Positions 1-12,393 are shown, counted from the first letter of the stretch. The stretch is 64,000 bases of DNA from Closterium sp. NIES-65 (GCA_948144175.1 CANXME010000795.1:496001-560000); one strand, 5' to 3'. The notes: generated from the sequence alone by a model not told the origin. Numbers and translations: made by a program.

Positions 1-3000
1 GAGCGAGTAGCCCGCCACGAAACAGAGCCAGAACCAAGGCTGAAGGTGTAACCCTGTGACGACCGTTGTGTAGCCTGGTCGTCAGCCCAAGAAGCGTCTG
101 CGTGCCCAGTGAGGACCACTGGACTGTGCCCTCCAAGCACTAGCCCCATGCCCGACGTACTGCACAAGTAGCGCAACACCCTCTTCGCTGCAGCCATGTG
201 CTCCGGTCTATGTCTCCCAGGAGCAACATAGCGTGCAAGAATGTTAAGAGGGTATGCAAGGTCAGGTCGTGTGCAGGTCATCAGGTACATGAGGCAGCCA
301 ACAAGCTCTGGGTACGGGCCACTCGACTCTACGGACTCATCCGAAGGCAGAGCTGAGAGTGAGTGGCGAGTAGGCAGAGGAGTGGCCTGAGGCAAGGAGT
401 ACGTGAAGCCGAAGCGTTGAAGGACCTGCTGCACCATGTGTGACTGAGTCAAGGTAATGGTGCGGCGTGCTCTGTCCCGGGTGATCTGCAAGCCAAGGTA
501 GCTGCGCAGTTCACCCAGGTCAGTGCACGTGTGTCTCTTCTGCAGCTCGGACTTCACGTGGGCGATTCCAGTAGTGTCAGCAGTGGCAAAGACCAAGTCG
601 TTGACATACACGAGGATGTAGAACGGCGGCAACGAGGTGTCGGTGCGCAGAAACAGCGACGAGTCGGCAGTAGAGGGAGCAAACCCAAGAGCCACAAGCG
701 GGGGGAACCGCGTCAACGTAGGTGCCTGTGGACTTCCTAGGAAGCCATCTCTGCATCCATAGCTGCCTTCCACTGAGAGGAGTAGGGATCCTCTACGGCC
801 TCCGCGTAAGAGCGCGGAGTCGGGATGTCAAGTGCATCCGGGTCTCCCTCAGGGGTAAGTAGTACGAACACGAGATTAGGTGAAGCAGCAGCCAAACACT
901 GGAACTCCTCCTGCCTGTTCTCAAGGACGTCCGTGCCAAGAGCACACTCACCCCCGACGGACGGAGGACAGACAGACGCAGACTCAGCAACAAGACTAGC
1001 AGCGTAGTCTAGACGACAGCGAGCAGCAAAGTCGATAAGCTCAGCAACTAGAGCAGACGCAGAAGTGGACTCAAAGGAGGGGTCAGTGACGACAGTAGCA
1101 AGGAGACGCGTGAAAGTAGGACTGGCAGCACAAAGAGAGTCCGACTCCGGGTCGGCAAGAGCAGGAAGAGAGGACTCAGGAGGAGAAGGCAAAGGGGCAC
1201 GCAGAGGAGCAGTGGACGGACGCAGAGACATCCGGTGCGTGCAAGGGACAGGAGGAGGACGCTGACGCGAACCGCGACCACTAGTGCGAGCAGTACAGAT
1301 AGGCGACGCAGGGCGAGACGCAGGCTCACGACGCTCAGCAAGACCTCCAGTAGGACCAGTGTAGGGAGAGGGAGCAGGCACTGAGGAGGCCGGCTGTAAC
1401 TATAGTTGTGACGGCTCAGGCGGTGGACACTCTAAGGGAGGAGGAGGACTAGTAGAAGGCGGGAGACCAAGAACCTGCTGAAGGAGCGGAACGAAGTACG
1501 GCCAAGGCCGCGCGGCGATTCCAGACACAACAGGGACAGCACCAGCACCCCCAGCGGCAGCACCAGCGCCAACAGCACCTCCAGCTGCAGTACCTCCAGC
1601 AGCACCAGCAGCACCCGCAGCAGGACCGCCGCCAGGACTGACAGCAGTAGCCTCAGCGCTAACACCCTCAGCAGCTCCAACTCCAGTCGTACCCGCAGGC
1701 CCAGCAGCTCCAGCACTCCTAGTACGAGCACCTCTGGGACCGGCGGCACCAGCACCCTCAGCAGCCGAAGAAGCTCCAGCTCCAGCAGAACGCCTCCAGC
1801 GCCGAGCAAACCAATCGCGCAGCTCCTGTGACGAGAGTGGCTCTCGCCGAGACGAAGCACCCGGAGGACCTCCAGGCCCAGCATCGCCAGACGCCACAAG
1901 AGTAGGCCCAGCGGCCGCCAGCTCCGCACCCCCAGGCTCAGCAGCTCCAGACTTGGCACCCCCACGCTCAGCACCCCCAGGCTCAGCACCCCCAGGCGTA
2001 GCACCTCCAGCAGCACCAGCAGCACCCGCAGCAGGACCGCCGCCAGGACTGACAGCAGTAGCCTCAGCGCTAACACCCTCAGCAGCTCCAACTCTAGTCG
2101 TACCCGCAGGCCCAGCAGCTCCAGCACTCCTAGTACGAGCACCTCTGGGACCGGCGGCACCAGCACCCTCAGCAGCCGAAGAAGCTCCAGCTCCAGCAGA
2201 ACGCCTCCAGCGCCGAGCAAACCAATCGCGCAGCTCCTGTGACGAGAGTGGCTCTCGCCGAGACGAAGCACCCGGAGGACCTCCAGGCCCAGCACCGCCA
2301 GACGCCATAAGAGTAGGCCCAGCGGCCGCCAGCTCCGCACCCCCAGGCTCAGCAGCTCCAGACTTGGCACCCCCACGCTCAGCACCCCCAGGCTCAGCAC
2401 CCCCAGGCGTAGCACCCCCAGGCTCAGCACCCCCAGTCTCAGCACCCCTAGGCTCAGCACCCCCAGTAGTACCACCCGAAGGCCCAGCACCCCCAGGCTC
2501 AGCACCCACACGCCCAGCATCCCCAGAGTCAGCACCCCCAGGCTCAGCACCCGCAGAAGCACCAGTGTCACCAGTAACCTCAACAGGCTCGACTGCGTCT
2601 ACCTGGGACACACCTGAAGGGGCAGGACCCTGAGGGGGGAGGGGGTCTACTGGGGGGGGACCTGGCACAAGGAAGAGCGGTGGCGGGGGGAGGGAAGGAG
2701 TGCGGTAGGGGAAGAGGCGGTAGTAGGGGACCGACTCGTCAAACGTGACGTCCTGGGAAGACAGAACACGACGAGAGGTGGGGTGGTAGAACTGCCACCC
2801 TGGCGCGTCAGGGGGGAAGCCAAGGAAGACGCAAGGAGCAGCACGAGGGGACAGCTTGTCCGCAAACAAGTCGCGGACAAACGCCCGAGATCCCCAGACA
2901 CGGAACGCAGACGCATCGCCTACCTTCCCCGTCCACAGCAAAGCTGGGGAGGTCTCCGGCATGGAGACCCTGGGGTGAAGGTTGATCTGATGCGCCGCGT

Positions 3001-4270
3001 ACCGAACCGCAAACGGCCACAGAAAATGGGGGGCAGCCGCATGCATCATGGACGTACGGGCGACGTCCATGACCATGCCAATGCGGCGCTCAGCAATCCC
3101 ATTTTGCTGTGGAGAGTCCGGAAGCGTAAAGCTCTGGCGGATGCCTCGCGCACGACAGTAGGCTCGCAGAAGGCCAGAGGAGAACTCTCCGCCTCGGTCA
3201 GAGTGCAGACGCAGAACAGGAAAGTCCGAGCCGAAGCTCCTCCTGAGCTGGAGACGAGCTGCGTGGATCCAGTCGATCAACAGCTCAGTGACATCACCCT
3301 TGCTGCGCAAGGGGAAGACTGTGGTGTAACGCGAGTAGTCGTCAACCACCAGCAGGAAGTAGCGCTCGTGACCCTGTCCACGGACGCGGGCCGGGCCCCA
3401 CACGTCCATGTGAAGCGTCTGCAGCGGGGCCGCTGTCGGGGGAAACTGAGAGGAGTAAGGGGTAGCCCGCAGCCGCCCCTCGACACAGGGGACGCAGGTA
3501 GGGCCAGTCCCCGGAGGAAGGGGAGGGAGGGACCGGGGAAGACCAGAGACAAGGACACGGGAGGCCATGCCTCGGAGACGAGGCAGGGAGGGGTGACCAA
3601 GGCGGTGGTGCCACAGGAGAGACTCGTGAGACAGGAGGCGACACGAGCAGGGGGCAGACTCAGGACCAGACCTGGACGCTGCAGCAAACACCTGACCTCG
3701 ATGCAGCTACCTGACCAGACGAAGGGACAAGAGGAGACTCAGTGGTCATGGTGTACAGGCTCGACCCCGGCCGACGCGCAAACGTGGCCAGGTGCCGGCC
3801 TGTGCGAGCGTCTGAGCAGTGGGTCACCCGCTGACTCGCAGGAGTAAACTGGTGAGCCCCCGCATCTTGTAGGTCAGCACCACTCACCAGGTTCGTAGCG
3901 AACGAGGGGAGGTAAACACCAGACAAGGTGCCAGAGGGGGCCGCCGGACACGGGAGGACTGTGGAGAAGTGAGAAAGGACAAGACCGGCCGACCAAGCGG
4001 CGTGAGTGTGGTGCGGTCTTGAAAGAAGGAGCGAGAAGCCCCTGAGTCAAGTGTGAAGGTGAGGGAGGCCGAAGCCGACGTGGTACCTGAGAGCGCAGAC
4101 TCACCAGCACCTGAGGACGCAGACGCACTAGCACCTAGAGCAGCAGCCTCACTGGCACCTAGAGCAGCAGCCTCACCAGTACCTAGAGCAGCAGTCTCAA
4201 TGCCCAGGTCGGGCGGGAAACACCGGTAACAGTCACCCTCATCACTAATAGTCACAGCATACATGGCAGC
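1..4270 (-). pseudogene. Copia A pol region (protease, integrase, reverse transcriptase, RNase H)
   Basis: The protease active-site motif LDSGAS lies near 4030. The pre-integrase HHRLGHP motif lies near 3600 and the integrase core with VVDDYSRY near 3370. The integrase C-terminal segment (ADKLSPRAAPCVFLGFPPDAPGW) is near 2850. Reverse transcriptase begins near 800 (DALDIPTPRSYAEA), followed by polymerase and RNase H segments down to position 1. Between integrase and reverse transcriptase is about 1.2 kb of pentapeptide repeats rich in Gly, Ala, Pro and Glu. The frame is interrupted several times. Confidence 0.85.
1593..2414 (-). repeat. 411-bp tandem duplication inside the Copia A pol linker
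   Basis: Sequence from 1593 recurs at 2004 with an offset of 411 bp (137 codons), so reading frame is preserved across the two units. Both copies encode the same run of Gly/Ala-rich peptide, the segment SSQELRDWFARRWRRSAG and the surrounding repeats. Only a few substitutions separate the copies by eye, suggesting a recent duplication. Confidence 0.85.
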
Positions 4271-4379
4271 AAGAATAGAATCAAAGTCAAGATCAAAGAT
4301 AGCTACACCCGCCCTAGACAGCTCACCCCAGCAGGGGATCTCAGTGGCCTCCGGGAACTGATGACGCCAAGCGTCTGTC

Positions 4380-5597
4380 AGGCGGCCAAAGCAGCGCTGG
4401 GTGGGGTGTGCACCCCCACACTGCTCACCCGCGCGGTCGCTGGTGCGTAGGACGTAGGTGCACGGACCGGTACCCCCACCACGCTGATGTGCAGCGTACC
4501 ACTCACGGAGCTGCTAAGGGGGGGGATGTCCCGAGAACGCTGCTGCTGCTGCTACTGGCACTGACCACCACCGGAGCCGGCCCGCTGCGTAGTGCCACCC
4601 CGACCAGCTCCACCTCCTCCACCACCGCCTCCTCCACCTCCGCCACCACCGCCGCCTCCGCTCCCACCGCTACCGCCTCCGCCGCCTCCGCCTCCACTGC
4701 CGCCACCAACACCTCCACCCCCGCCACCACTCCCACCGCCACCCCCACTCCCTCCGCCGCCTCCACCGCCGCCTCCACCACCCCCGCTAGCTCCTCCAGC
4801 GCCCCTGCCCCCCTTGCCCTTGCCAGAGCGGCGTCTCCCGCTGGGGGTAGACGCCGCACCGACCGACTCAAGACCAACGAGGTCGGTCGCAGCAGCAGAA
4901 GCGACAGAGGGCAAAAGGGGGGAGGGGGAACACCCCTCAAAGATGGGGGTGCGAGGGTCACCACGAGAGGCTCCTACAGCGACTATGCTCTTCTCCGCTG
5001 CTAAGAGGGCCTTCTCGAGGAGGTCAACAAGGAGAGTGGTGGGACAGACTGAGAGGAAGTGGTCTCTGACAACACGAAGGGAGTCAGGGAGGCGGGTGAC
5101 TATGTAGTAGAGAGTGATGTCCATGGGGGGGGGGGGTTCCTGGCGCAGAACTCAGCAGGAAGCGCAGCGCGGTAGCGAGTGTCACTAGTGCGGAGGTGCG
5201 TAATGAGGTCAGCAACTGTGGGAAAGGCAGCAAGGTCAGGGAAGAGGTACGGTAGCATGAGGCGGCTCAGTGCAGCAGTGGCAGGGGAAGAGTAGCGCGC
5301 AACTACAGCGTCGTACAAGGTCTGAGCACTCTTGTACTGACTAAAGTGCGCGCGCTTAGTGGTAGGCAGGTGGCGACGCACGGCAAGACGTGCAGCAGCA
5401 TCGCGAGTGGCCCACTGTGAGCGAACAGTGGCGTCGGCATCGGCAGCAGGGGCAGGGGAAGCACCAGAGGTGAGGTCAAAGAGGGAGAGACCGTCTGCCC
5501 TATCGCACTGTAGGAAAAGCTGCAGGTCATCTACCCAGACGTCAAAGTCAATGGCCCAACCCTCAGCGTCAAAAGTGAGAACACTTGGGGTAGCCAT
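4380..5597 (-). pseudogene. Copia A gag region
   Basis: It starts with MATPSVLTFDAEGWAIDFDV at 5597 on the minus strand and contains the UBN2-type gag core (ARYSSPATAALSRLMLPYLF). A long poly-Gly stretch follows, and then a Cys/His segment resembling a zinc knuckle. The gag of A2 and D is nearly the same protein. It is broken. Confidence 0.85.
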
Positions 5598-5639
5598 GAC
5601 AGCAGTAGACTAGCAGCGCTAACTGTAGAGCAGGGGCAG

Positions 5640-6480
5640 TGCAGTGACAGAGGCGCTGCTCTCACCAGACAGGGCGGTTCGGGCAGCTCGGGCGGCTCGG
5701 CAGCAACTGCGGCTCAGCGGCACCCGCGACTCGGCTCCTCAGCTGCTCAGGCGGCTCGGGGGGCTCGGGCGGCTCGGGCGGCTCAAGTGGCTCGAGCGGC
5801 TCGGGCGGCTCGGGCAGAACGGGCGGCTCGGGCGGCTCAGGCAGAACGGGCGGCTCGGGCTGCGTAGCGGCTCGGGCGGCTCGGCTGCGTAGGCGGCTCG
5901 GGCAGTAGGGGACGAGGCCGGGACCGCAGGTAGTGCGCCGGGGCCGCAGGATAGGGCGGCGGGGCCGTTGGTAGGGCGGCGGGGCCGCAGGTGGGGCAGC
6001 GGGGCCGCAGGTAGGGCGGCGAGGCCGCAGGTAGGGCGGCTGGGCCGCAAGTAGGGCGGCTGGGCCGCAGGTAGGGCGGCTGGGCCGCAGGTAGGGCGGC
6101 GGGGCCGCAGGTAGGGCGGCTGGGCCGGGTCGAAGGTAGGGTGACGGGGCCGGTACGCAGGTAGGGCGACGGGGCCGGGGCCGGGGCGCAGGTAGGGCGA
6201 CGGGGTCGGGATCGGAGGTGGGGCGACGGGGCCGGGGTCGCAAGTAGGGCGACGGGGCCGGGGCGCAGGTAGGGCGACGGGACCGGGGTCGCAGGTAGGA
6301 CGACAGGGCCGGGGCGCAGGTAGGGCGACGGGGCCGGGGCGCAGGTAGGGCGACGGGGCCGGGGCGCAGATAGGTCGACGGGGCCAAGGCGCAGGTAGGG
6401 CGATGGGGCCGGGGCCGTAGGTAGGGCGACGGGGTCGCTAGGGCGACGAATCAGGGGCCGCTAAGGCGGCGCGACTTGGC
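5640..6480 (-). repeat. GC-rich leader repeats of Copia A
   Basis: The untranslated leader between primer-binding site and gag is made of short GC-rich units. One block is built on GGCTCGGGCGGCTCG (about 5670-5900) and a second on GCAGGTAGGGCGACGGGGCC (about 5930-6430). The long Pro-rich reading frames across it are by-products of the repeats. Confidence 0.85.
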
Positions 6481-6610
6481 CGCTCGGGCGGCTCGACTAA
6501 GTCAGAGAGGGGAGCGCGACTCGGGCTGAGCACGCTCCGGGCAGGAAAAAAAAACTTTCGACTTGGTGGGCCCTAGGCACAGTTTCCACGAGGGAACCTG
6601 CTTGATACCA

Positions 6611-6733
6611 TGAGAAAACTGTAACGAGAATTATGTGCACTAAGGAATGGAATGTGGTACAAATATGCAACCCTAAAATGTGCACCCCATATAGGCTACC
6701 CCACTACAGCCTACAGAACATTATGATTTGACA
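6611..6733 (-). repeat. 5' LTR of Copia A
   Basis: A 123-bp LTR with TG...CA ends (TGTCAAATCA... on the minus strand). It is followed on the minus strand by TGGTATCAAGCAGG, a near match to the initiator-Met tRNA primer site usual for plant Copia elements. It is related to the LTRs at 12074-12204 and 59840-59964. Confidence 0.85.
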
Positions 6734-9480
6734 GAGATGCGTGACAATAGGACTGGCACCACGAAGAGAGTCCGACTCCGGGTCGGCAAGAGCAGGAAGA
6801 GAAGACTCAGGAGGAGAAGGCAAAGGGGCACGCAGAGGAGCAGTGGACGGACGCAGAGACATCCGATGCGTGCCAGGGACAGGAGGACGACGCTGCCGCG
6901 AACCGCGACCACTAGTGCGAGCACCACGGACAGGCGACGTAGGGCAAGACGCAGGCTCACGACGCTCAGCAAGACCTCCAGTAGGACCAGTGTAGGGAGA
7001 CGGAGCAGGCAGTGGGGAGGCCGGTTGTAACTGTAACTGCGACGGGACATGCTGTGGACACTCTAAGGGAGGAGGAGGACCAGTAGAAGACGGGAGACCA
7101 AGAACCTGCTGAAGGAGCGGAACGAAGTACGGCCGAGGCCGCGCGGCGACTCCAGACATAGCAGGGACAGCACCAGCACCCCCAGTGGCAGCACCAGCAC
7201 CAATAGCAGCTCCAACTCCAGTACCTCCAGCAGCACCAGTAGTACCCCCAGCAAGATTGCCTCCTGGACCGACAGCAGTAGCCGTCGCGCCAACACCCGC
7301 AACAGCTCCAGCTCCAGAAGTACCCGCAGGCCCAGCAGCTCTAGTACTCCCAGTACGAGCACCTCTGGGACCCGTGGCACCAACTCCCTCAGCAGCAACA
7401 GAACCTCCAGTACCCGCAGCACCTCGAGCTCCAGCAGCTCGCCTCCAGCGCCGGGCAAACCACTCACGCAGCTCCTGTGGAGAGAGTGGCTCCCGGCGAG
7501 ACGAAGCACCCAGAGAACCGCTAGGCACAGCACCAGCAGCCCCAGCTCCCTCAGGCTCCGCACCCCCAGGCTCAGCACCTCCAGGCGTAGCACCCCCAGG
7601 CTCAGCACCCTCAGGCTCAGCACCCCCAGGCGTAGCACCCCCAGGCTCAGCACCCCCAGACTCAGCACCCCCAGGCTCAGCACCCCCAGTCGTAGTACCC
7701 TCACGCTCAGCACCCCCAGGCGTAGCACCCACACGCTCAGCACCCCCAGAGTCAGCACCCCCAAGATCAGCAGCACCAGAGTCACCAGCAACCTCGACAG
7801 GCTCAACAGCGTCTACCTGGGACACACCTGAAGGGGCACGACCCTGAGGGGGGAGGGGGTCTACCGGGGGGGGGACCTGGTACAAGGTAGAGCGGTGGCG
7901 GGGGGAGGGACGGAGTGCGGTAGGGGAAGAGGCGGTAGTAGGGGACCGACTCGTCGAACGTGACGTCCTGGGAGGACAGAACACGGCGAGAGGTGGGGTG
8001 GTAGAACTGCCACCCTGGCGCGTCAGGGGGGAAACCCAGGAAGACGCAAGGAGCAGCATGAGGGGACAGCTTGTCCGCAGACAAGTCGCGGACAAGCGCC
8101 CGAGATTCCCAGACACGGAACGCAGACGCATCGCCAACCTTCCCCGTCCACAGCAAAGCGGGGAGGTCTCCGGCATGGAGACCTTGGGCTGAAGGTTGAT
8201 CTGATGCGCCGCGTACTGAACTGCAAACGGCCACAGAAAATGGGGGGCAACCGCATGCATCATGGACGTACGGGTGACGTTTATGACCATGCCAATGCGG
8301 CGCTCAGCAATCCCATTTTGCTGTGGAGAGTCCGGAAGCTTTAAGGTCTAGCGGATGCCTCGTGCACAACAGTAGACTCGCAGAAGGCCAGAGGAGAACT
8401 CTCCGCATCTGTCAGAGTGCAGACGCAGAACAGGAAAGTCCGGGCCGAAGCTCCGCCTGAGCTGGAGACGAGTTGCGCGGATCCAGTCGATCAACACCTC
8501 AGTGACATCACCCTTGCTGCGCAAGGGGAATACTCTGGTGTAACGCGAGTAGTCGTCAACCACCAGCAGAAAGTAGCGCTCGTGACCCTGTCCACGGACG
8601 CGGGCTGGGCCCCACACGTCCATGTGAAGCGTCTACAGCCGGGCCTCTATCGGAGGAAACTGGGAGGAGTGAGGGGCAGCCCGCTGCTGCCCCTCGACAC
8701 AGGGGACGCAGGTAGGGCCAGGCCCTGGAGGAAGGGGAGGGAGGGACCGGGGAAGACCAGAGACAAGGACACGGGAGGCCATGCTTTGGAGACGAAGAAG
8801 GGAGGGGTGACCAAGGCAGTGGTGCTAGAGGAGAGTCTCGTGAGACAGGAGGCGACACGAGCAGGGGGCAGACTCAGGACCAGACCTGGACGCTGCAGCT
8901 AACACCTGACCCGACGCAGCTACCTGACCAGACGCAGTGACTAGAGGAGACGCAGTGGTCAGTGTGTACAGGCTCGACCCCGGCCGACGTGTAAACGTGG
9001 CCAGGTGTCGGCCTGTCCGAGTGTGCGTGCAGTGGGTCACCCGCTGACTCGCAGGAGTGAACCCCCGCATCCTGTAGGTCAGCACCACTCACGAAGTTGG
9101 TAGAGAACGAGGGGAGGTAAAGACCAGACAGGGTGCCAGAGGGGGCCGCCGGACACGGGAAGACAGTGGAGAAGTAAGCAAGGACAGGACCCCCAGGAGG
9201 GGTCTGCCAGGGAGACAGCAACTGGCGGACCAAGCGGCGTGAGTGTGGTGCGGTCTCGAAAGAAGGAGCGAGAAGCCCCCGAGTCAAGAGTGAAGGTGTG
9301 GGAGGCCGAAGCCGACGCAGTACCTGAGAGCGCAGACTCACCAGTACCGGAGGAAGCAGACGCACTAGCACCTAGAGCAGCAGCCTCGCTAGCACCGAGA
9401 GCAGCAGCCTCACCAGCACCTAGAGCAGCAGTCTCAATGCCCGGGTCGGGCGGGAAACACCGCTAACAGTCCCCCTCTTC
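6734..9480 (-). pseudogene. Copia A2 pol region (protease to start of reverse transcriptase)
   Basis: The protease segment is near 9280 and the pre-integrase near 8830. The integrase core (MDVWGPARVRGQGHERYF) is near 8600 and the integrase C-terminal part near 8100. A GGAEP-type repeat linker spans about 7100-7850. The region ends at the insertion point of A. It is broken. Confidence 0.85.
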
Positions 9481-9559
9481 ACTAATAGTCACAGCATACA
9501 TGGCAGCAAGAATAGCATCAAAGTGAAGATCAAAGATAGCTACGCCCGCCCTAGACAGC

Positions 9560-10833
9560 TCACCCCAGCAGGGGGATCTCCGTGGCCTCAGGAAACTGGT
9601 GACGCCAAGCGTCCGTCAGGCGGCCAAAGCAGCGCTGGGTGGGGTGCGCACCCCCACACTGCTCACCCGTGCGGTCGCCGGTGCGGAGGACGTAGGTGCA
9701 CGGACCAGTACCCCCACCCCGCTGGCGTGCAGCGTACCACTTACGGAGCTGCTGAGGGGGGAGGATGTCACGAGTGCGCTGCTGCTGCTGCTGCTGCTGG
9801 CGCTGACCACCACCGGAGCCGACCCTCGGCGCAGCGCCACCTCGACCAGCTCCACCTCCTCTGCCACCGCCTCCTCCACCGCCGCCACCCCCGCCACCTC
9901 CGCTCCCACCGCCACCGCCGCCGCCTCCGCCTCCACTGCCACCACCGACACCTCCACCCCCGCCACCACCCCCACCGCTTCCCCCACCCCCTCCGCCGCC
10001 TCCACCGCCGCCTCCACCGCCCCCGCTAGCTCCTCCAGCGCCCCTGCCCCCCTTTCCCTTGCTAGGGCGGCGTCTCCCGCTAGGGGCAGACGCCGCACCG
10101 ACCGAATCAAGCCCAACGAGGTCGACCGCAGCAGCAGAGGCAACAGAGGGCAAAAGGGGGGAGGGGGAACACCCCTCAAAGATTGGGGTGCGCGGGACTC
10201 CACGAGAGGCTCCTACAGCGACTATGCTCTTTTCTCTGCTAAGAGGGCCTTCTCGAGGAGGTCAGCAGTGAGAGTGGTGGGACAGACTGAGAGGAAGTGG
10301 TCCCTGACTACGCGAAGGGAGTCAGGGAGGCGGGTGACTATGTAGTAGAGAGTGATGTACATGGGGGGGGGGTTCTTGGCGCAGAACTCAGCAGGAAGCG
10401 CAGCGCGGTAGCGAGTGTCACTAGTGCGGAGGTGCGTAATGAGGTCAGTGACTGTGGGAAAGGCAGCAAGGTCAGGAAAGAGGTACGATAGCATGAGGCG
10501 GCTCAGTGCAGCAGTGGCAGGGGAGGAGTAGCGTGCAACTACAGCGGCGTACAAGGTCTAAGCACTCTTGTACTGGCTAAAGTGCGCACGCTTAGAGGTA
10601 GGCAGGTGGCGACGCACAGCAAAACGTGCAACAGCATCGCGCGTGGCCCACTGTGAGCGAATAGTGGCATCTGCATTAGCAGCAGGGGCAGGAGAGGCAC
10701 CAGAGGTGAGGTCAAAGAGAGAGAGACCGTCTGCCCTATCGCACTGTAAGAAAAGCTGCAGGTCATCTATCCAGACGTCAAAGTCAATGGCCCGACCCTC
10801 AGCGTCAAAAGCGAGGACACTAGGGGTAGCCAT
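9560..10833 (-). pseudogene. Copia A2 gag region
   Basis: Begins MATPSVLAFDAEGRAIDFDV at 10833 on the minus strand. It contains the same gag core as A, a poly-Gly stretch, then CTYVLRTGDRTGEQCGGAH and HPTQRCFGRL, a Cys/His cluster that resembles a zinc knuckle. It is broken. Confidence 0.85.
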
Positions 10834-10889
10834 GACAGTAGTAGACTAGCAGCGCAAACAGTAGGGTGAGGGCAGTGCTGTGAAAGAGG

Positions 10890-11960
10890 CGCTGCTCTTA
10901 CCGGACAGGGCGGCTCGGGCGGCTCGGCTGCAGGGCGACTCGGCGGCTCGGCAGCTGGGCGGCTCGGCGCCTCGGCTGCTGGGCGGCTCGGCGGCTCGGC
11001 TGCTGGGCGGCTCGGCGGCTCGGCTGCTCGGCTGCTGGGCGGCTCGGCTGCTGGGCGGCTCGGCGGCTAGGTGGCTCGGCTGCTGGGCAGCTCGGCTGGT
11101 GGGCGGTCCGGCGGGGCCGCTGAGAGGGCGGCGTCCAGGGCCGCTGGGAGGAGGCGGCGGGGCCGCTGAGAGGAGGCGGCGGGGCCGCAAAGGTAGGTGG
11201 CGGGGCCGCTGGTAGGTGGCGGGGCCGCAGGTAGGCGTCGGGGCCGCACAGGTCGGTGGCGGGGCCGCAGGTAGGCGTCGGGGCCGCACAGGTCGGTGGC
11301 GGGGCCGCGGGTAGGTGGCGGGGCCGCAGGTAGGTGGCGGGGCCGTTGGTAGGTGGCGGGGCCGCAGGTAGGTGGTGGGTCCAGCAGGTAGGCGCCGGGG
11401 CCGCATAGGTAGGTGGCAGGGCCGCGGGTAGGTGGCGGGGCCGCAGGTAGGTGGCGGGGCCGCTGGTAGGTGGCGGGGCCGCAGGTAGGTGGCGGGGCCA
11501 GCAGGTAGGCGCCGGGGCCGCACAGGTAGGTGGCGGGGCCGCGGGTAGGTGGCGGGGCCGCAGGTAGGTGGCGGGGCCGCTGGTAGGTGGCGGGGCTGCA
11601 GGTAGGTGGCGGGGCCGCTGGTAGGTGGCGGGGTCGCAGGTAGGAGGCGGGGCCGCTGGTAAGTGGCGGGGCCGCAGGTAGGTGGCGGGGCCAGCAGGTA
11701 GGCGCCGGGGTCGCATAGGTAGGCGTCGGGGCCGCAGGTAGGCGCCAGGGCCGGTAAGGGCGGCGTCAGGGCCGCAGGGCGGCGCGAGGGCCGCTGGGTA
11801 GGCGACGAGGCCGCAGGGCGGCGGATCGGGGCCGGAAAAGGGCGGCGCGATGGCCGTGGGGTAGGGGACGAGGCCGCAGGGCGGCGGGTCGGGGCCAGGA
11901 AGGGCGGCGCGAGGGCCGCAAGGCAGGTGACGGGGCCGCTAGGGCGGCGCGACGGGGGGA
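10890..11960 (-). repeat. GC-rich leader repeats of Copia A2
   Basis: The leader holds two kinds of tandem GC-rich units. A block of GCTGGGCGGCTCGGCGGCTC type lies at about 10910-11130, and a longer block built on GCAGGTAGGTGGCGGGGCC lies at about 11190-11760. It occupies the same position between primer site and gag as in A. Confidence 0.85.
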
Positions 11961-12073
11961 GAAAAGGGGGAGCGCGACTCGGGCTAGGGCTGAGCGCGCT
12001 CCGGGCAGGAAAAAAAAATGTCGAATTGGTGGGCCCTAGGAACAGTTCCCACGAGGGATCCTGCTCGATACCA

Positions 12074-12204
12074 TGTGAGAATTGAAACGAGAATGAATGA
12101 ACTATGAAACAGTTGGGTACAAGTACTAACCCTAATTGGGTTGTACCCCATATGGGCTACCCCACTACAGCCTACACAAAAGCATAAGCTATAATGTTCT
12201 GACA
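12074..12204 (-). repeat. 5' LTR of Copia A2
   Basis: Starts TGTCAGAACATTATAGC on the minus strand and shares the block CTGTAGTGGGGTAGCCCATA with the other short LTRs. A TGGTATCGAGCAGG primer site follows it on the minus strand. The inner boundary is uncertain by two bases. Confidence 0.8.
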
Positions 12205-12393
12205 TAATCACCAACAGAAACAGAGTTTTGCGATATAGTAGTAGGTGTTTCTGGTAGTTTTCTGAATACAGCCACTACAGAAAATGCAGCACCTGAAGCT
12301 TTTTTGTAGCGAACCTAGATGAATTTCGAGACAGATCAACCCTAACTACGGGAAGCCGCCGACTTCAGGAGAAATATATTGCACCCTCTTGAC

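Larger units (their letters stand above)
1..6733 (-). mobile_element. Copia LTR retrotransposon A (5' LTR through reverse transcriptase; 3' end outside window)
   Basis: Reading on the minus strand, the order is 5' LTR (6733-6611), primer-binding site next to the LTR, GC-rich leader, gag, a zinc-knuckle-like and Gly-rich stretch, protease (DSGASRSFF), pre-integrase (HHRLGHPSLPRL), integrase (DVWGPARV, VVDDYSRYT), a Gly/Ala/Pro/Glu-rich linker and reverse transcriptase/RNase H at the left edge. This order (integrase before reverse transcriptase) is diagnostic of Ty1/Copia. The coding region is broken in several places, so it is a fossil. It lies inside a relative of itself (A2): directly right of the LTR, A2's pol sequence resumes at GAGAT, probably the target duplication. 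The matching left copy lies outside the window. Confidence 0.9.
6734..12204 (-). mobile_element. Copia LTR retrotransposon A2, interrupted by Copia A
   Basis: Same family and domain order as A: LTR, leader repeats, gag, protease, integrase, repeat linker and the stretch just before reverse transcriptase. At 6734 its pol sequence stops abruptly against the LTR of A; the rest is expected beyond the left edge on the other side of A. A2 is therefore older than A at this site. The coding region is broken in several places. Confidence 0.88.

Noticed and set aside
4590-4850. Poly-Gly frame as a glycine-rich cell-wall protein gene
   Set aside because: It is continuous with gag of Copia A and recurs at the same place in A2 and D.
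10846-11716. Pro-rich frames in the Copia leaders resembling cell-wall extensin-like proteins
   Set aside because: They lie in the repeat leader between primer site and gag, have no signal peptide and vary in frame among copies.
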